DNA from: Ciona savignyi
Lineage: Eukaryota; Chordata; Ascidiacea; Phlebobranchia; Cionidae
Direction of reading: 5' to 3'
Length of the DNA: 64,000 nt
NCBI GenBank assembly: GCA_000149265.1
Contig: CH002962.1
Location: 448,270 to 512,269 of the forward strand
Shown: positions 34,661-47,957 of the stretch, piece by piece
Layout of the letters: each line of letters starts with the position of its first letter
How positions within the stretch are numbered: the first letter of the stretch is position 1
Translations under genes and position numbers: made by a program
Notes under the pieces: model-generated
Databases searched by the model: none
The model's input: only the letters and a program-made list of their open reading frames with translations
Told to the model about the DNA's origin: nothing

Positions 34661-36445
34661 ATGCTGCGGATAATTCTGCTACTTGGATTGTGGTTGGTGT
34701 TGGTGGAAGGACTTGTCACCAGAAGATGTAAGTTGCGTGGTATATTTACTACTGACAGTGTGCAATTGTGACGTCAAACTGCTTCGTTATTGCGTATGTT
34801 CTACCTACAACCTCTATTCCGGTAAACATAGAAAAACAATGGAACTCATAAAGTTTTTGTTGGTTAACCTAGCTCGGCTTCAAACCCAGGATTGCTTAGC
34901 TCACACACCGTTTTGTACTATTTGCTGAATAATGGTCGAGTATTCCTCGCGGGATAACGACTCCTCAAAAACAAGCAATCTTTATTATATTATTGGCTAG
35001 CATTGAACCAAGGGCCACTGGAAACTTCGATAAGTGCATTTATGTCAATATGTATATGGGTCGGTGGCGTCAACCGATCACAAGCTTGTATCCAGAATTG
35101 TTTCCAACTTTTGCTCACCGTAGATTATACACGATTGAATATTGTGTAGGCCTATTAGAGTTCAAATCACTACTTCACAAATAGGCGATAGTTGTTTGAT
35201 AAATAAATTAAACAATAACTTGCATATAATAATAACAACCAATTAATTACATCCACAGGCGAATGCGATTTCCACGACACCAAAGACAATGTATTGGAGA
35301 AAATCATCATAACTTGCGATAAAAAGTGGTAAAATAATCATTTGGATTGTTAACAATATGTCTAATTGCGTATAAGGTTTGGTTATAACGGTAGTTATCG
35401 TCTTTACGTAAAAGCCAAATGCTGTTTATTCCAACTGCATTTTATTTTTTAAATATAAGTCATCCAAAAAATAACTTTCTTAAATAACTTTGCATAGATC
35501 TCAAAATAACGTGGCCTCGTATAAGGCTAAGGACAAAATGTAAGGCGATAATCCGTCTTCCGTTGACCGGGATAATTACAAGCTTTCCTTTCAAGATCTT
35601 AAACAAGTTCTTAACCAACATAAATGTTTACTGATTCTAAACAACAGGATTACAACCCGCCGTCACATATGTATGTGTACCGGCAATCATGAAAGAATCA
35701 ACGGATACTTCGATGGGAAGTTGGATTGTACGAAATCCAGGGTATGTACCGATGAATAAAGCAGCTGTTTTCACATGGTTTAGTTTCAAAACCTAGATCA
35801 CTAGTCTGTGTCTGGGTCGGTGGCGTTAGTTCCACGACGGTTTATTTCTGAATCAACATAAACTGCGTTAGAATATGAACTAATTACGAACATAATAAGG
35901 TTGACAAACACTTAGAATAGGATATTCATGTTTGTTTATTCCCGTAATTGGGAAACGCAAGTGGCGTAAACACACGGGGCAATCCGGAGCTATTGCAGTG
36001 TGTTGTGTGTAATTTAGACGTTCCTTCAATTTGATAGAACCCATTATTCCACTGCGTTCAGGCAATGTAAGTGCCTTAACCAAAGCCATAATTAACTAGA
36101 TAGTGATCAGTTTTCAACCTACAACCTTTCGGCCAAAAGACGTCGCACTAAACCACCACAATTATCGGTCGGACTTGCACTTGGTACCACTTGGTTGGAG
36201 TAAGAAAGGTCCTCGCACTTGCATAACAGACACATAGCCGAAAAGTGCACTTTTGCACGTTATTAGGCTCATTTTCTTGATAACTTTACAATTGTACGAT
36301 GTAGTTTACTAATAAGCCACTCTTCCACTTGCAGGGCTCAAAGATGGCGGAAGTGGAAGTGGCCGAAAGAGCCGAAATCACTGGGAACCTGAAATGTGAA
36401 CTTCAACCAAACAGTCTCTACGAATATCATTGCAAACTCGATTAA
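34661..36445 (+). CDS. Small secreted Cys-rich protein
   Basis: Four exons: 34661-34727, 35259-35328, 35648-35741 and 36335-36445, with GT-AG borders and matching phases, giving 113 residues. A strong signal peptide (LRIILLLGLWLVLVEG) is followed by a mature part of about 95 residues with eight cysteines: CEC, ITC, CMC, DC, KCE and HC near the end. The even number would allow four disulfides. No named domain was recognised. A polyadenylation signal AATAAA lies at 36629-36634, about 185 bp past the stop. A family-A SINE on the opposite strand lies in the last intron. Function unknown; a secreted effector, protease inhibitor or ligand would all fit. Confidence 0.72.
35914..36160 (-). repeat. 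tRNA-derived SINE, family A
   Basis: Minus-strand copy in the last intron of the small secreted Cys-rich gene. Its body (GAGCTATTGCAGTGTGTTGT on the plus strand) and tail (GGATATTCATGTTTGTTTAT) match the other copies. Confidence 0.7.
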
Positions 36446-39400
36446 ATTATGTTATATTGTTGTATTCTTTGTACAAAGCTTATCGTGCTATGCTTACTCC
36501 GTATTATATTCATTATTTTCAAAACAATTTGTTGGTTCGATAAACAGTACTCCTAGTAAAGGTTCATGTGTTATAGTTGTTTGTCTTACATGATGTTATG
36601 TGAAATGTGGGCAAAGTATTATTAAACTAATAAAGCTATGTATTCTCTAAAGGCCTTGGTAAAAAATATATTTTTAATTAAAGCAAAACTGGTTGTGAAT
36701 TTGCGAAGATTTTTGATTTTTCGGCTAAAACAACAACCGTACTTTTACTGGAATTTTATATTTTCCGTGGGCATATAGAAAGATGGAAAATACAGAAATA
36801 CTTTTTCCATTTTAAAAGCTATTTTTAAGTCGCGCAGGCGTTGTGTAGATCGCGTATATACAATGTTATAAATCATCTTTCTATCTGTAGTACTTTAATT
36901 AAATCGTTTTGGCTTATTGCGCTGCATTTTTTAATCAAATAAAAACACGGGCCAGTCGAATTTCGAACCGCTACCACTGAACTAATCCAAACTACATCCC
37001 AGCCCTAACGTCCGAATCTTTATTTGAGGCTGCAGTTTTTCACGCTTTCGTACTCCTTCCTTTTTCTACTTTTAGTTTACCTTAAGTGTTGTGTCCAAAC
37101 GGTGGCATCTTGGCTCTTTTTTTCTTTTCTTTTTTTTACCGAGCCAAGTTTCGAACCCATGATGGGCTCGTCGCTAGGACCGTTTTTTGTATAAGAGTCG
37201 GTATATGTATCGGTCGCGTAAACCATTCGGCCACACGACCGTACAATAGCATCTTGGCTCTTTACGAGGTCCTGTTTGGCGCCTTGGCGAAAAATCCACC
37301 TAGCGGAGCTTATTGCAACCTAAAATAAATCCAAACATATTGTAGCCCCTACAGATGATTCGATCAATATAGAAATTAAAGAGATATAGTTGTTAAATAA
37401 TGTTTAAAATATTACAAAAAAACTACTTCGTTCACAATTGTACAAACGATTAGGGAAAAAAGGAAAATTGGTGCGTTTAACCCGAGTCTTAAGTAATATG
37501 ATTCTAGCGGCACAGAGAATAAGGCCCCGTTCATATCCTGCAAAATAAAAATTTATATTAATTGTTAATCTCGTACATAACTCAAATAATGTAATAATAA
37601 CTGTCAAACATAATGCTATAACTCGCTGTTTTTATCGTATATTTGTGCACATTTTCGACCGGCTCGCTGGGTAACGTGTAAATATTATGCTAATAAACAG
37701 AAAATAACAAAAAAAACAATGCAAACTGACTTATGTAAAGGTCCAAACAAGAAACTGTAACACAAAACGGTAGCATATGATCCAATCAACTTTGACTAGA
37801 TAGACACTCATCACTTATTTACAATAAATAGTAATCCTTATATCTCAGTCCCATACCAGTGCTGTTGGTGGTAAGCCATTGGCTTCCGGCACGCGGTAGT
37901 TTTCAGAAATAATAAAAAATATATAAAAATACGAAGATTGCAAAATTCTTATTTGTTTACAAAAAAACTATGAATTAAAAAATGTTCCGGTCTGTTATAT
38001 TCGACATATATATATATATATATTGTTTTCAGTATAAATCTATTTGAAAGAAATGTTACCTATTCCAAGCATATTGAGGAAGCATGTTAACACGTCACAT
38101 CACATAGTATGAAAAGCACGGCCTTAGACCACGCCGATCGTTGCGAATGATTATTACGTCTTGTATAAATAAATTCAAACGCTTAAATACACATCCGGGT
38201 TCAGAAGTACCAAGGGAACGTGTTGTGTTATTTCTGTTTTTCGCGCTTCAGTAATTTTCTTGACGTTCGCCTTCCGGGCATTGAGGGAAATCGTGCGCAG
38301 AATAGTAGAACAGTATTGCTCATACCCTCATACGTGAAAGCTAAGCAATTACCTTTCAACTTGAACGGTTTTAAGTACTTTCAAGGAGGTTGTTAAGCTA
38401 AAAACGCACTTCGTCGACGTATAATCCTGCGTACTAATCATCCGGTGTTTTACTTGACAGTCAGGTAGATATGGGCTGTCTAGTGTTCATTTAGGGCTTT
38501 TAACTGAATTGAGCTTTTACACTGGTCATATTTACAATGAAGTAATGCTTAGCAAAGCCACAGCAAAAGACAGCGGTTTTAGTACATTTCGTCGAACTGG
38601 CATGAACATTACGTCAGATCTTTTGCACACAGCACAAGATTAGTTGGCACCTTGGTGTCTGTGTCTCAAGCTGATATAAAGCATTGTGTAAAGTTTTCGC
38701 CACGTATGAAGGGTATTTTTGTATTAGATTGTATTGTGCCCTGACAGGACTTGTCATTCGAAAATCACCCGCACCAACATTGTTACCACTAAGAGTTTGT
38801 ATCAGCGATAAAATTTGCAAGTAGCATTCGTTGCATCGCAAAGATTTGGTCAGACTGAACGCTTTAGGTTGTAAAACAGGTCGACGTAACGCTTGAGTGA
38901 TTATGAATCGCTTAGCTGGCATGTCACAATTGATTTTTCTGCTTTCAATTTACTAGAATTTAGGGCATAACCTCAATAGAAAAACGACGTGTATGTACAT
39001 AGTGCTTAAGGACAAGCAAGCATGATAGTAACAGGCCGCTTAAATAGTTACAGGTCAGCTATTTTAAAACAAAATAGACAGTTAAATAGTTGACAATTGA
39101 TAAATTGCAGGTTATATTACAGAGAAACGCACAGTCGGTTCTGGTGCCTGGTTTAATTGCCGTATTAAATACTTCCTTAATAGTTAAAAACATTATACTA
39201 CTATTCAATATACCAGTTTAAAACCTGCAAAGCTGCAGCCGTTAAACACACACAATAATAAAACTAAATAAACAAGTTGGGTCAACAGGTGCTCAACCGG
39301 TTAGTAATAAATACTTAAGTGTTCGAAGTAAGTTGCGGTACAATTTTTTCTTGGTAATTAATCTAGCGTTATTAACTATAAACCGTGAGGCCGCTTAAAA

Positions 39401-40651
39401 AGGAAACTGGTCACCAATGACAAATCATACACAACGTATGATGTGACAGATGGGAAGTCAGTCACCGAACACTCCTTGTGGATAGTGCGTCGTTGTCCAA
39501 CTTCGCGTTAAGTCGACATTTATCGTTTACTAACACGCAAATTCGTTAATCAAAATCGTTTGATACATTGTAAAAACGCTATAGAATGCGTAGCATTGAA
39601 ATAACCAAGTAGTTTGGGGGTAATACTGTGTCACGCTGTGTTCGGTTCAGATCACGTACCACGACAATAGCGAGGTAGGCACTATCTTGGATCATCTGCA
39701 TATTGTTGCTTTCGCTGTGTAGTGTCTGGCAAGTAAAATTCATTAAATATTTATCCATTGCAATAATGCCGGTGGTTCAGTTGAGTTTTGGTTGTGTAAG
39801 GGAAAAAAATATATTTTACTACCTGCTTTTGCATTTTAATTAAATGTTTTAGTTTTATTGATTTCGAGTTTTGGATAATGGTATACACTATACACTGTAT
39901 TACCAACGCAACACCAATACGGTGATGAAATAATTCTTCACGTTAACAGGGAAACAATTAAAAGCGACAGTTGGTAAGATAACGCAGTTTAGTAGGCGAA
40001 CTGTGAAACCGATACCACAGGAAAATAAACATTCATTCGACTATTGTTAACTAACTGGTTAAATCTTAGCAAAAAATGCTTGTCAGAGCTTTGCATGGTT
40101 ACACAGAGTTATTGATCGTTCCACCAGCTTGTTTGGTCCCGGGTCTTCCTTAAATCCGAGATAAAATTAATTTTCACGAAAAGAATCCATTAATCACTGC
40201 TGAAGCGCTTGTATTGGGTAGCTGTCACGGTTTTAAAATGCTGTGAAAATAGTCGATGTGCAGACGCTTTGCATTTATTTTGAGTCCAAATAGAATCGAT
40301 GAACTTAAATACTGCAATTAGGTGTATAAGGTAGAACACTAAATCAAGTGACCAGGGCTTTTTATTATAACTAATTTGGAAACTGTGTTTGAAAATTAAA
40401 AAAGGTTTGAATGATGTAATTAGTGCTGCTGAATTGCTGATGGTTAAGTTCTTATTTATACTCGTCATTGTTGCGAAAAATCGTTTAGTTTATTTCATCT
40501 AGTTTTAACGATGGTCGTTTTGGTAACAAGTTTTGTTAATTTCATGACATTTGAATAAAAAAAACAATGTTTGTTATAATAAATGTACAAAACTGTGTAA
40601 TAATAAACACGTACGCGACCTCCTGTTTTTAATGTTTCAGATCCAGCATCC
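36446..40651. other. Intergenic region, 4.2 kb
   Basis: 3' flank of the Cys-rich gene, then tRNA-like repeats (about 36945-37000 and 37138-37250), an (AT)n run near 38005-38022, and unremarkable AT-rich DNA. A 102-codon minus-strand frame at 38614-38922 has no recognised domain. An acceptor-like TTTAATGTTTCAG ends at 40640, twelve bases before the GCNT-like ATG. It marks either a 5' untranslated intron or a spliced-leader acceptor. Confidence 0.5.
37138..37250 (-). repeat. tRNA-like short repeat, family B
   Basis: On the minus strand it has GTGTGGCCGAATGGTTTACG and later GGGTTCGAAACTTGGC. It is a relative of the copy at 22011-22131. Confidence 0.6.
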
Positions 40652-43600
40652 ATGACTCAGCGGATTAACAATCCATCGAATTCTAGTATTAGCGATTCAC
40701 AATGTTTATGCTGTGTCACTAATCGTAATCGACGAAAGGCACAATGTCTTGCCCGATGTTTCTATGTAACACTGGTGCTATGGATGCTTGGAACCATAGC
40801 TTTATTGGTTGTGAATAAACAAGAAACGACAGAGATTGTGAAAAAGAAAGAAGACCGCACACAACAAAATGTCTTTGAGCAATTTAACAGGTATTACAAC
40901 GTTTGAGTATAGTGATGTAAATCATATCGTGTTCAAAAGGCAAGGTTAATTGTATATGTATAATCGCCATACAACACTTTATGCACTTAATGCGTTGACA
41001 TCATACTTGAGAAAGTTTTAAGCTGCGAAACCATGGTTCGGTGGGTGAGACTCATCGAAAACACCGAGTAGTAGGGAGGGTAAACACCCTCCTCGCGTGA
41101 CATTTCTTGTCTTGCACTGATCGCGTCGTAATTGTGATCGTCAATTTTACGAACCAAATTTCCACTCCTCTCTACAAGGAACATTTCATATAAAAACTCG
41201 TGTTTTTAACAAGGTATAATCACAGGTTTAAAGATGGTTATTCTGTAACACGACAATATTCGTTTTAACAAAATAAAAGAACTGCCAAAATACTACAGCG
41301 TTACAAATTAAAATCGGTGACGCGCATACTATTTAGAATACTACCCAATTTGTAAAGGTCACCGCCCTCTTTATAGTGCATTGAAGGTAATATAGCGATC
41401 GTTAAAAAAAGAACAGGGGGCAATTTGTGATATTTACTCATTTACGTATAAGTATATGGAAATCTATGTAATTAACTAGACCGGCGACTGCTTACAGCGC
41501 ATTAGCCAAACATGATACCCATCGTCTACATACATTTACAAAACGGATCGATCACTCGTCTATTAAATGTGAGTTTTACTAAAAATCCATCTTTTTTAAC
41601 GAACAACCAATCATTGTCAATTTTAAACCGTTTCTGTACCATTGAACTTTAGCGAGGCATATTACCGCAAAAAGTAGTAGTTGAAACTTTTGAACTACAA
41701 AGAAAGTTCTACGATTTGTATGTCACCGAGCATTATGCTAATATGCGTTTCACTTTGAAAAACACACCTTAATTTTAAATGTCTTATTTAAAACTTTCTT
41801 ACCCAGGATTCGACCCGAGTTATTCGAGGATTTCGAGTCGACTGACCCAATATCCAGTCCAGAAAACGTATGTACACCATGCATTTATCGTGGCTTATAT
41901 ACTTAATATTTGTACCAAATGATGTCTAGCCTTGTCTTAAACGTTTTACATTTCTTTGTTATAATACTGGTAATTTTCGGATTATCTCGTGCCCACAGTG
42001 GGTTAACCGAAGCAGCGCGGTATTGTGTACGCCGGAGAATTACTACAGTTTTTGTTCAAGCCATTAAACCACTGGAATCAAGCAATAACCAGACAATTAC
42101 TTCCATGTTTTATGTAGCAAATAATTAAACTAATAACTTTAAAAATTCAACTCAATATGTTATGAAAGCGATTATTTAATTGAGATTACTTTAGCCACAT
42201 AGGGTTAACTAGTTTAAAACACTATCAATTTTATCAGATATCCGCTCGGGACAGCGCGACCGCTCTAACCGAATACGAATATTTCCGGATCCTCCCAGAC
42301 CCTTTGCTGCCCCCAGTGGATTGCGGGTCCGTTTTAATGGGAAATGAAGACGACATTCTTGGAACGAGGCTCAAGGCTCTGGAATTCAAATCAAAGGTAA
42401 CTTTATTTACTAATTTCCCCACGTGGGTTACCTCGAACTCACCACTGGAACCGTCTACTGTGTTCGCATGATATTAACTCTGTATATTATTCGGACGCAT
42501 TTACCGATAGAGCTATTATCGGATCGCTTACTGAAAGGTAAACCATTCACAGAAAATATAGTCTCGCACACGGATCTTTATATCCGTATCCGGGTCAGAA
42601 ATATCCGTTATAACCAGCGCTCACGATCGTATCGGCGGAGCTATTCAGGGGAATTGTGTAGATATTCTATTTTAATAAGTAATCCACTGATGTCAAGAAA
42701 TGTCACGAATAGAAGCGAAACAGCTCAGGCTGGTTTCAATACCTTTCGCCCGAGGATCCAACGTGCATTCCACTTATCCAACCAACCGGACAATACAAAG
42801 AACCAATTTGAATACATATTAGAAAACAATGGTATCAGGAAGCCTGCCTTCCCGCCCGAGCGCATCACGTGGGTGGAGCTAATTGGTTTATTAAAAGGAA
42901 AATAGAGGAGGGAACAGCACACTAATTTAAAGATTATGGTGTTAGGGTAACGGTTAGGGCTGAAGTTAACTGTAGGGTTATTTCTTGGGTTAAGATTAGT
43001 TTTTGGCGAAGAGTTGGAATGAGTTTTCAACTCCAAATCTAACCCCCACATCGGCCCCTACACAACTCTAAGTCCTTAATCTTTATTTTATTATATAAGT
43101 CTCCCTTTAACGAACCCATTACGGGTACAAAACATGGCCAAGGTAAAAAAAACAATAATCGTAACAACCTATTTTCTACTAGCCTTATGAAGATAGTTGG
43201 AACAAGTTTCAAAACTTCGGAGCATATTTAACCAACTTGGCGGGCAACTGCACTGACTTCTTGCTCTCAAGGAGATTCGTAACGAGTCATTTGACGCTCG
43301 AGGAGTTGAACTATCCTATCGCGTACATTATTACCGTGCACACGTGAGTATGAATAGTGCTTGGTTACATTTTGTACCGAACCTAAAACGATTCGTCGAA
43401 TTAGTGGTGCTGGGGAAGTTAAACACAATATTCGTTCGAGAATCGTGAATGTGTTTAACTTTGAGTTATTAAAACAACTCAGTGCATTGCACACAAAACA
43501 TAATTTCATTACTCCGTTTTTTTGTATTCAACATTTTCTCAACCTCTTGACTCATTGGATCACGTAACATCCGTCAAGTGTGTTTCCCAACGACACAAAA

Positions 43601-46417
43601 CAACTGACAAGCGGCTGCTTTTGGTCTTACTATAGTTTCCTGCTAACGGTTCGACGATCTACCGCAAAAGATCCCTGACGCCCGGACATGTTCGTTGATA
43701 CTTCGTGAACGTGAACCAAATATAGCTTTAGGTTATTAGAATAAAACGGTTTTCTTTTTTCTGGTATATCCTTGCTGCATCGCAGTTTGTTCTGTTTCGT
43801 ACATTATCGCTACCAGTGTGGGGCTCTTTTTAATGTGAATATTTTATTTAAAGGAAACTTGCTGCGTTTGAGCGCGTCCTGCGGTCGATTTATCGTCCCC
43901 AGAATTTATATTGTGTCCATGTTGATCGGAAATCGCCGGAAGAATTCCAACACGGGGTTCGGAAAATCTCGGAATGTTTCGGAAATGTTTTCGTCCCCGA
44001 AAACCTCACGGAAGTCCACTACACTCACTGGAGTCGTGTTCAGGCTGACCTTAACTGCATGAGAGGTTTGATGGACAGGTGGGTGGGTGATTTAATGGCT
44101 TGAAACAAGGCGAAATAGTCGTTGCTTTAGTTCATCAGTAAATATATAGGTTTAGCATAAGTAAAAAACAATATATTTTCTTACATCACACTACAAAAGG
44201 TATTAAAACCCGACAAATGATGCCCATATTTATTACCGAACATGTGTAAATCGTTAAATTACTTCGTACCAACCTTCGCGTTAGCGGAGCTGTTGCAGTG
44301 TGTTGGATACGATAAAGACAGTACTACAATTTTTGTTTAATAAACCATTAGGTCTAGTTTTTATTCACCACTTTCGGCTTGACGCTCGAACGGACGACTT
44401 GTAGAGCTGATTAACAGGGCGTAATATGATAAATGCCCGCGTGTCAACGCTCACTGCATTTTACCTATTGATTAGCACGGATGCATCATATCATGTTCCC
44501 GCTTCGTGCATTCAGCTATTTACACTAATGGCGATTGTCGGTAAATACAATAGAAACGTGTAACCCATGAAGCATAGTTACCTGGATTATGTCGTTTTGA
44601 GGTCCTATGGTAATTTTCGTTGGAATTAGAATCTGTAATATCATTTTAACGACTTTGCTCAGTTATAACTTATTTAAAATATTTAATATAAAATTCTTAA
44701 CTTTCTAATATCCCTCAATTTTACAGGAAAGATGAAGTGAAATGGAAATACGTCATTAATTTATGTGGAGCCGAATTTCCCTTAAAAACCAACCTAGAAA
44801 TCGTAAGAAGTCTAAAGAACTTATACGGCTACAATAGCATGGAAACCGTTGTTCCGCCACCGCATAAAGCTGCAAGGTTGGCTTTCATTATTTTTAATTA
44901 TTTGCGAATTTGATAAGATAATTAGTTTGTAACGAGACTTAAATTTGCTTTAACCATGCTTCGGGTGGGATATCATTGTCCCTGTTGGTATGAAAAATGG
45001 TGAGTCAAAACGTACGGTAAAATACCGGATAGCCAGGGTGGAGTTTTTAAGGTTTCGATACCACCATCTTCTTTCTTAAAGTCAAACGAGATTCGAGGTA
45101 ATAATAAGTTGCCATCATTCAGTACTTGATATTGTATATTGAATACTGCAATGTCGACGAAGTTGCTTGTCATACCTTGCTCATGCTTGACCTTTATTAT
45201 CAGATACCAATACCATTTCACACTACCCGCGCCCGGGAACGACTATGCCACGATGGATAAAACCAATGTGAAGAAGGAAGCGTCGCCATTGAACTCTCCG
45301 ATGTTTATAGGAAGCGCGTATTATATCCTTAAACGACAAGCTGTTCGATTTATCATGACTGGTGAGTAGTAGCGGCTTCAAATGTCACAGGTCAATGTGA
45401 CCATGTCCGGCCTGTTAGTCTGGCCGTTAAGTTCGTCGCCTCTCAATCGAAAGGTTGCAGGTGCGAAAATGGTCAGTAGCTAGTCGGTTGTGTCCTTGGG
45501 CAAGGCACTTTACGGACATTGCCTGGACCCAGCGGATTCTAGTAAATTAGAGGAACGTGTGAATCATATACAACACACTACAATAGCTCGGGTAACCCGA
45601 CGATGGGCGCAAGGTGATCAGAGGATTGCCCGTGTGATAACCCCCTTGGTTTTCCCATTCACAGAGATAAACATAAATATCCTATTATATCAAATTGTCA
45701 GGACGGAATACAAAACGAACACGGAAAAGGTTTACTTTGATTTATAAATTCTTTGTAAATTCTGATGTCTAATGTTCAATTTATACCGTTAGAATAGGTT
45801 AATCATTTAAAAGGCAGTGTCCTTATATCGTTAACAATTGTCAGATTCAACATGACCTATATGCTGTATTGTGTACCATATGATGAAAGAGAAATTTTAT
45901 ACGGTTATCTACAGCATTATTTGTTATAAAGGATATGGTTCGTGCAAGCTTAACCGATACGCGTTTAACTCGAGAGCTTTCTTTTAAAACGTGGTAATAA
46001 TGTCATATGTGTATGTGTCATTTAGATCCAACTGTGCAAAAATTCTTTAAATGGAACGAAGACACCTACTCCCCCGACGAACACATGTGGGCCACCCTGC
46101 AGAGGTATTACCCCCGGCTACCCGGAAGTTATCCACCCCACGTCAAGTACGACCAGAACGAGTTGCAAACAATAACCAAGCTTGTGAAGTGGGGAGGATT
46201 AGACACGCTGGTGTATCCAAAATGTTCAGGCGTATACAGCAGGGGGATTTGCATGCTTGGTGTTGGGGATTTAACATGGTTGCTACAGCAGCATCATTTA
46301 TTCGCTAACAAATTTGATAGTGACGCCGACCCGTTTGCCATCGAATGCTTAGACATTTATCTTAGAAATAAAACTTTAGCTCAAGTAGCAAAGTATAGCA
46401 CAGTTGGCTACGTATAA
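40652..46417 (+). CDS. GT14 beta-1,6-N-acetylglucosaminyltransferase (GCNT-like)
   Basis: Eight exons: 40652-40890, 41807-41867, 42238-42396, 43183-43343, 43854-44078, 44727-44876, 45204-45361 and 46026-46417. All have GT-AG borders and agreeing phases, giving 514 residues, somewhat longer than vertebrate GCNTs. It is a type II Golgi enzyme: a Cys-rich cytoplasmic N-terminus, a signal anchor at about residues 36-55 and a charged stem. The catalytic domain shows the family landmarks in order: [76 protein letters not shown], and [11 protein letters not shown]. The family adds branching GlcNAc to O-glycans (core 2/4) or poly-lactosamine; the exact acceptor cannot be told. It may decorate heavily O-glycosylated extracellular proteins such as the nearby ZP or ShKT products, which is inference only. 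Confidence 0.93.
42725..43060. repeat. Degenerate GTTAG-type repeat in GCNT-like intron
   Basis: Intron 3 holds a copy of the dispersed repeat also seen near 10.2 kb, with shared entry GAGGGAACAGCACACTAA and GTTAGGGTAACGG, then TTGGGTTAAGATTAG. It makes long but meaningless open frames on both strands. Confidence 0.6.
45402..45690 (+). repeat. tRNA-derived SINE, family A, in GCNT-like intron
   Basis: Plus-strand copy with a well-kept head (GAAAGGTTGCAGGTGCGAAA), core (TTGTGTCCTTGGGCAAGGCA) and tail (AAACATAAATATCCTATTAT). It lies in the last intron, 40 bases after the exon that ends at 45361. Confidence 0.75.
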
Positions 46418-47957
46418 TAACTGCTATAGTGTTGCATTTTAGATTCGTTTAGTTTTTGTTTCCCCAAAATTCAACTACGTTAATATTATAGTTAGTTACT
46501 TAAGCTGCTGTTGGCCAGTCAGATCTAATAATCGTTGCTATGTCGTTGTTCTTAATGCAGTCTGTTATAATTCCAAAAAGTTTTATATATTTATCGAAGA
46601 ACTATTATTTCCTATTCATCTTTATTCGCAGCATTCTTCACTTTTATATTCCTTTTTAGCTGTTTGCATTTTTAACCCATGTCAGTCTATCTGCGTAAAG
46701 TATGCTTAAAACTAAGTAGCCTATATGAACTGTGAAATTTGTATGATGCATTTGTATTGTAGCAATATTACCGCTATATTGTGACCATGAAGTTGTTTTT
46801 AAAGATGATACTTTTGTCACTTTGCCATGTTTAAAGTATACAACGAATACTCGTGTTATCTTAATGTTTGGAAATGTAGAGTGGGGTGACTTGATTATAA
46901 CACCGGTAATCGTCAGATTATATCGTGCCCACAGTAGAGTTACTAGAGTTCGTTTAGTTTAATTATGTTTTACCTAGTATTAAAAAATAGCAAACGAATC
47001 AAAAGAAAAACGGCAAAACGAACAGTTGTTAAAATATGTCATTAAAAAAGGATATAAACAAATAAGTTTTAGACTGTATTAGATACTGGTGCATAAATAT
47101 TCGTTCCGACTCCATATGTACCCGCATGGCGTGAAACTAAACTAGACTGGCAGCGGAAGCTCCACTAAATAGAAAAACCGGTTAACTCCACTCGTAGATG
47201 TATTCTTTATTACGTTATGTCTGTGTCTCTGTATTTGTGTGTAATCGCACAACGCTTTATAAAGCAAATAAAGTGTCAATGACGTCATAAGGTGATGATA
47301 GAACGAACACAGTTGGCGTCGATTAAATGAAATAAATGCATTTTTTTGCAAATATAATGTCAACATTGCTACATATTGGTCGCGAACCATTCTAACATTA
47401 TCACTGCCTTTTAGAATTGTGGAAGGATAACATGTTAATTATGATGCTACAGTGTACGCATCAACTAACAAATTAAGTTTAAAAATTAATATACTGTATT
47501 TGTAAATGCGTTTCGAATTCACATCAAATCAACGGCAAACTCAGATATTTTTGTTGCTCTTCACATTTCAATAATCAAGCAGACAACCCATTTTTGTTCT
47601 CCGTGATACACAAAAAATTAAAGTTTTAATCATAAATTTACTGGATTCAAAAGCATCAATGTTTTTTAGAAGAAATATATGTCAAAACCGTCCAAACGTA
47701 ATATACCACCATGACAGGCATAACGCATGAGTGCGAAACAATACCCATAATGCATCAAAATTTCACACATTACTGTCAGTGACGTCACAATATATATCGA
47801 TCAGCTGTAGCCTAAAAAATATAATGGTTCGTGCGTTTTCCAAGATTTAGCCTACTGAACGAGCTTACATAGCAGCGGAAATACATCTACTATTGAATTT
47901 TCATGAATTAATAACAAACAACATTTTAAGCTTTCATTCGTTTTTTACGAGAACATT
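46418..47957. other. Intergenic region, GCNT-like to PPCDC
   Basis: 1.5 kb with a short family-A SINE fragment near 46895-46945 and otherwise unremarkable AT-rich DNA. It should hold the GCNT-like 3' untranslated region and the PPCDC promoter. Confidence 0.5.
47780..47787 (+). promoter_or_regulatory. CRE-like site upstream of PPCDC
   Basis: TGACGTCA, the full palindromic CREB/ATF consensus, lies about 170 bp upstream of the PPCDC ATG and is followed at once by a TATA-like AATATATATC. Activity is not shown. Confidence 0.4.

Noticed and set aside
42423-42905. 160-codon plus-strand frame in the GCNT-like gene
   Set aside because: It lies in intron 3 next to a dispersed repeat and lacks any family signature; the flanking exons join correctly without it.
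44973-45221. Minus-strand frame
   Set aside because: It overlaps the start of GCNT-like exon 7 and adjacent intron on the opposite strand and has no family signature.
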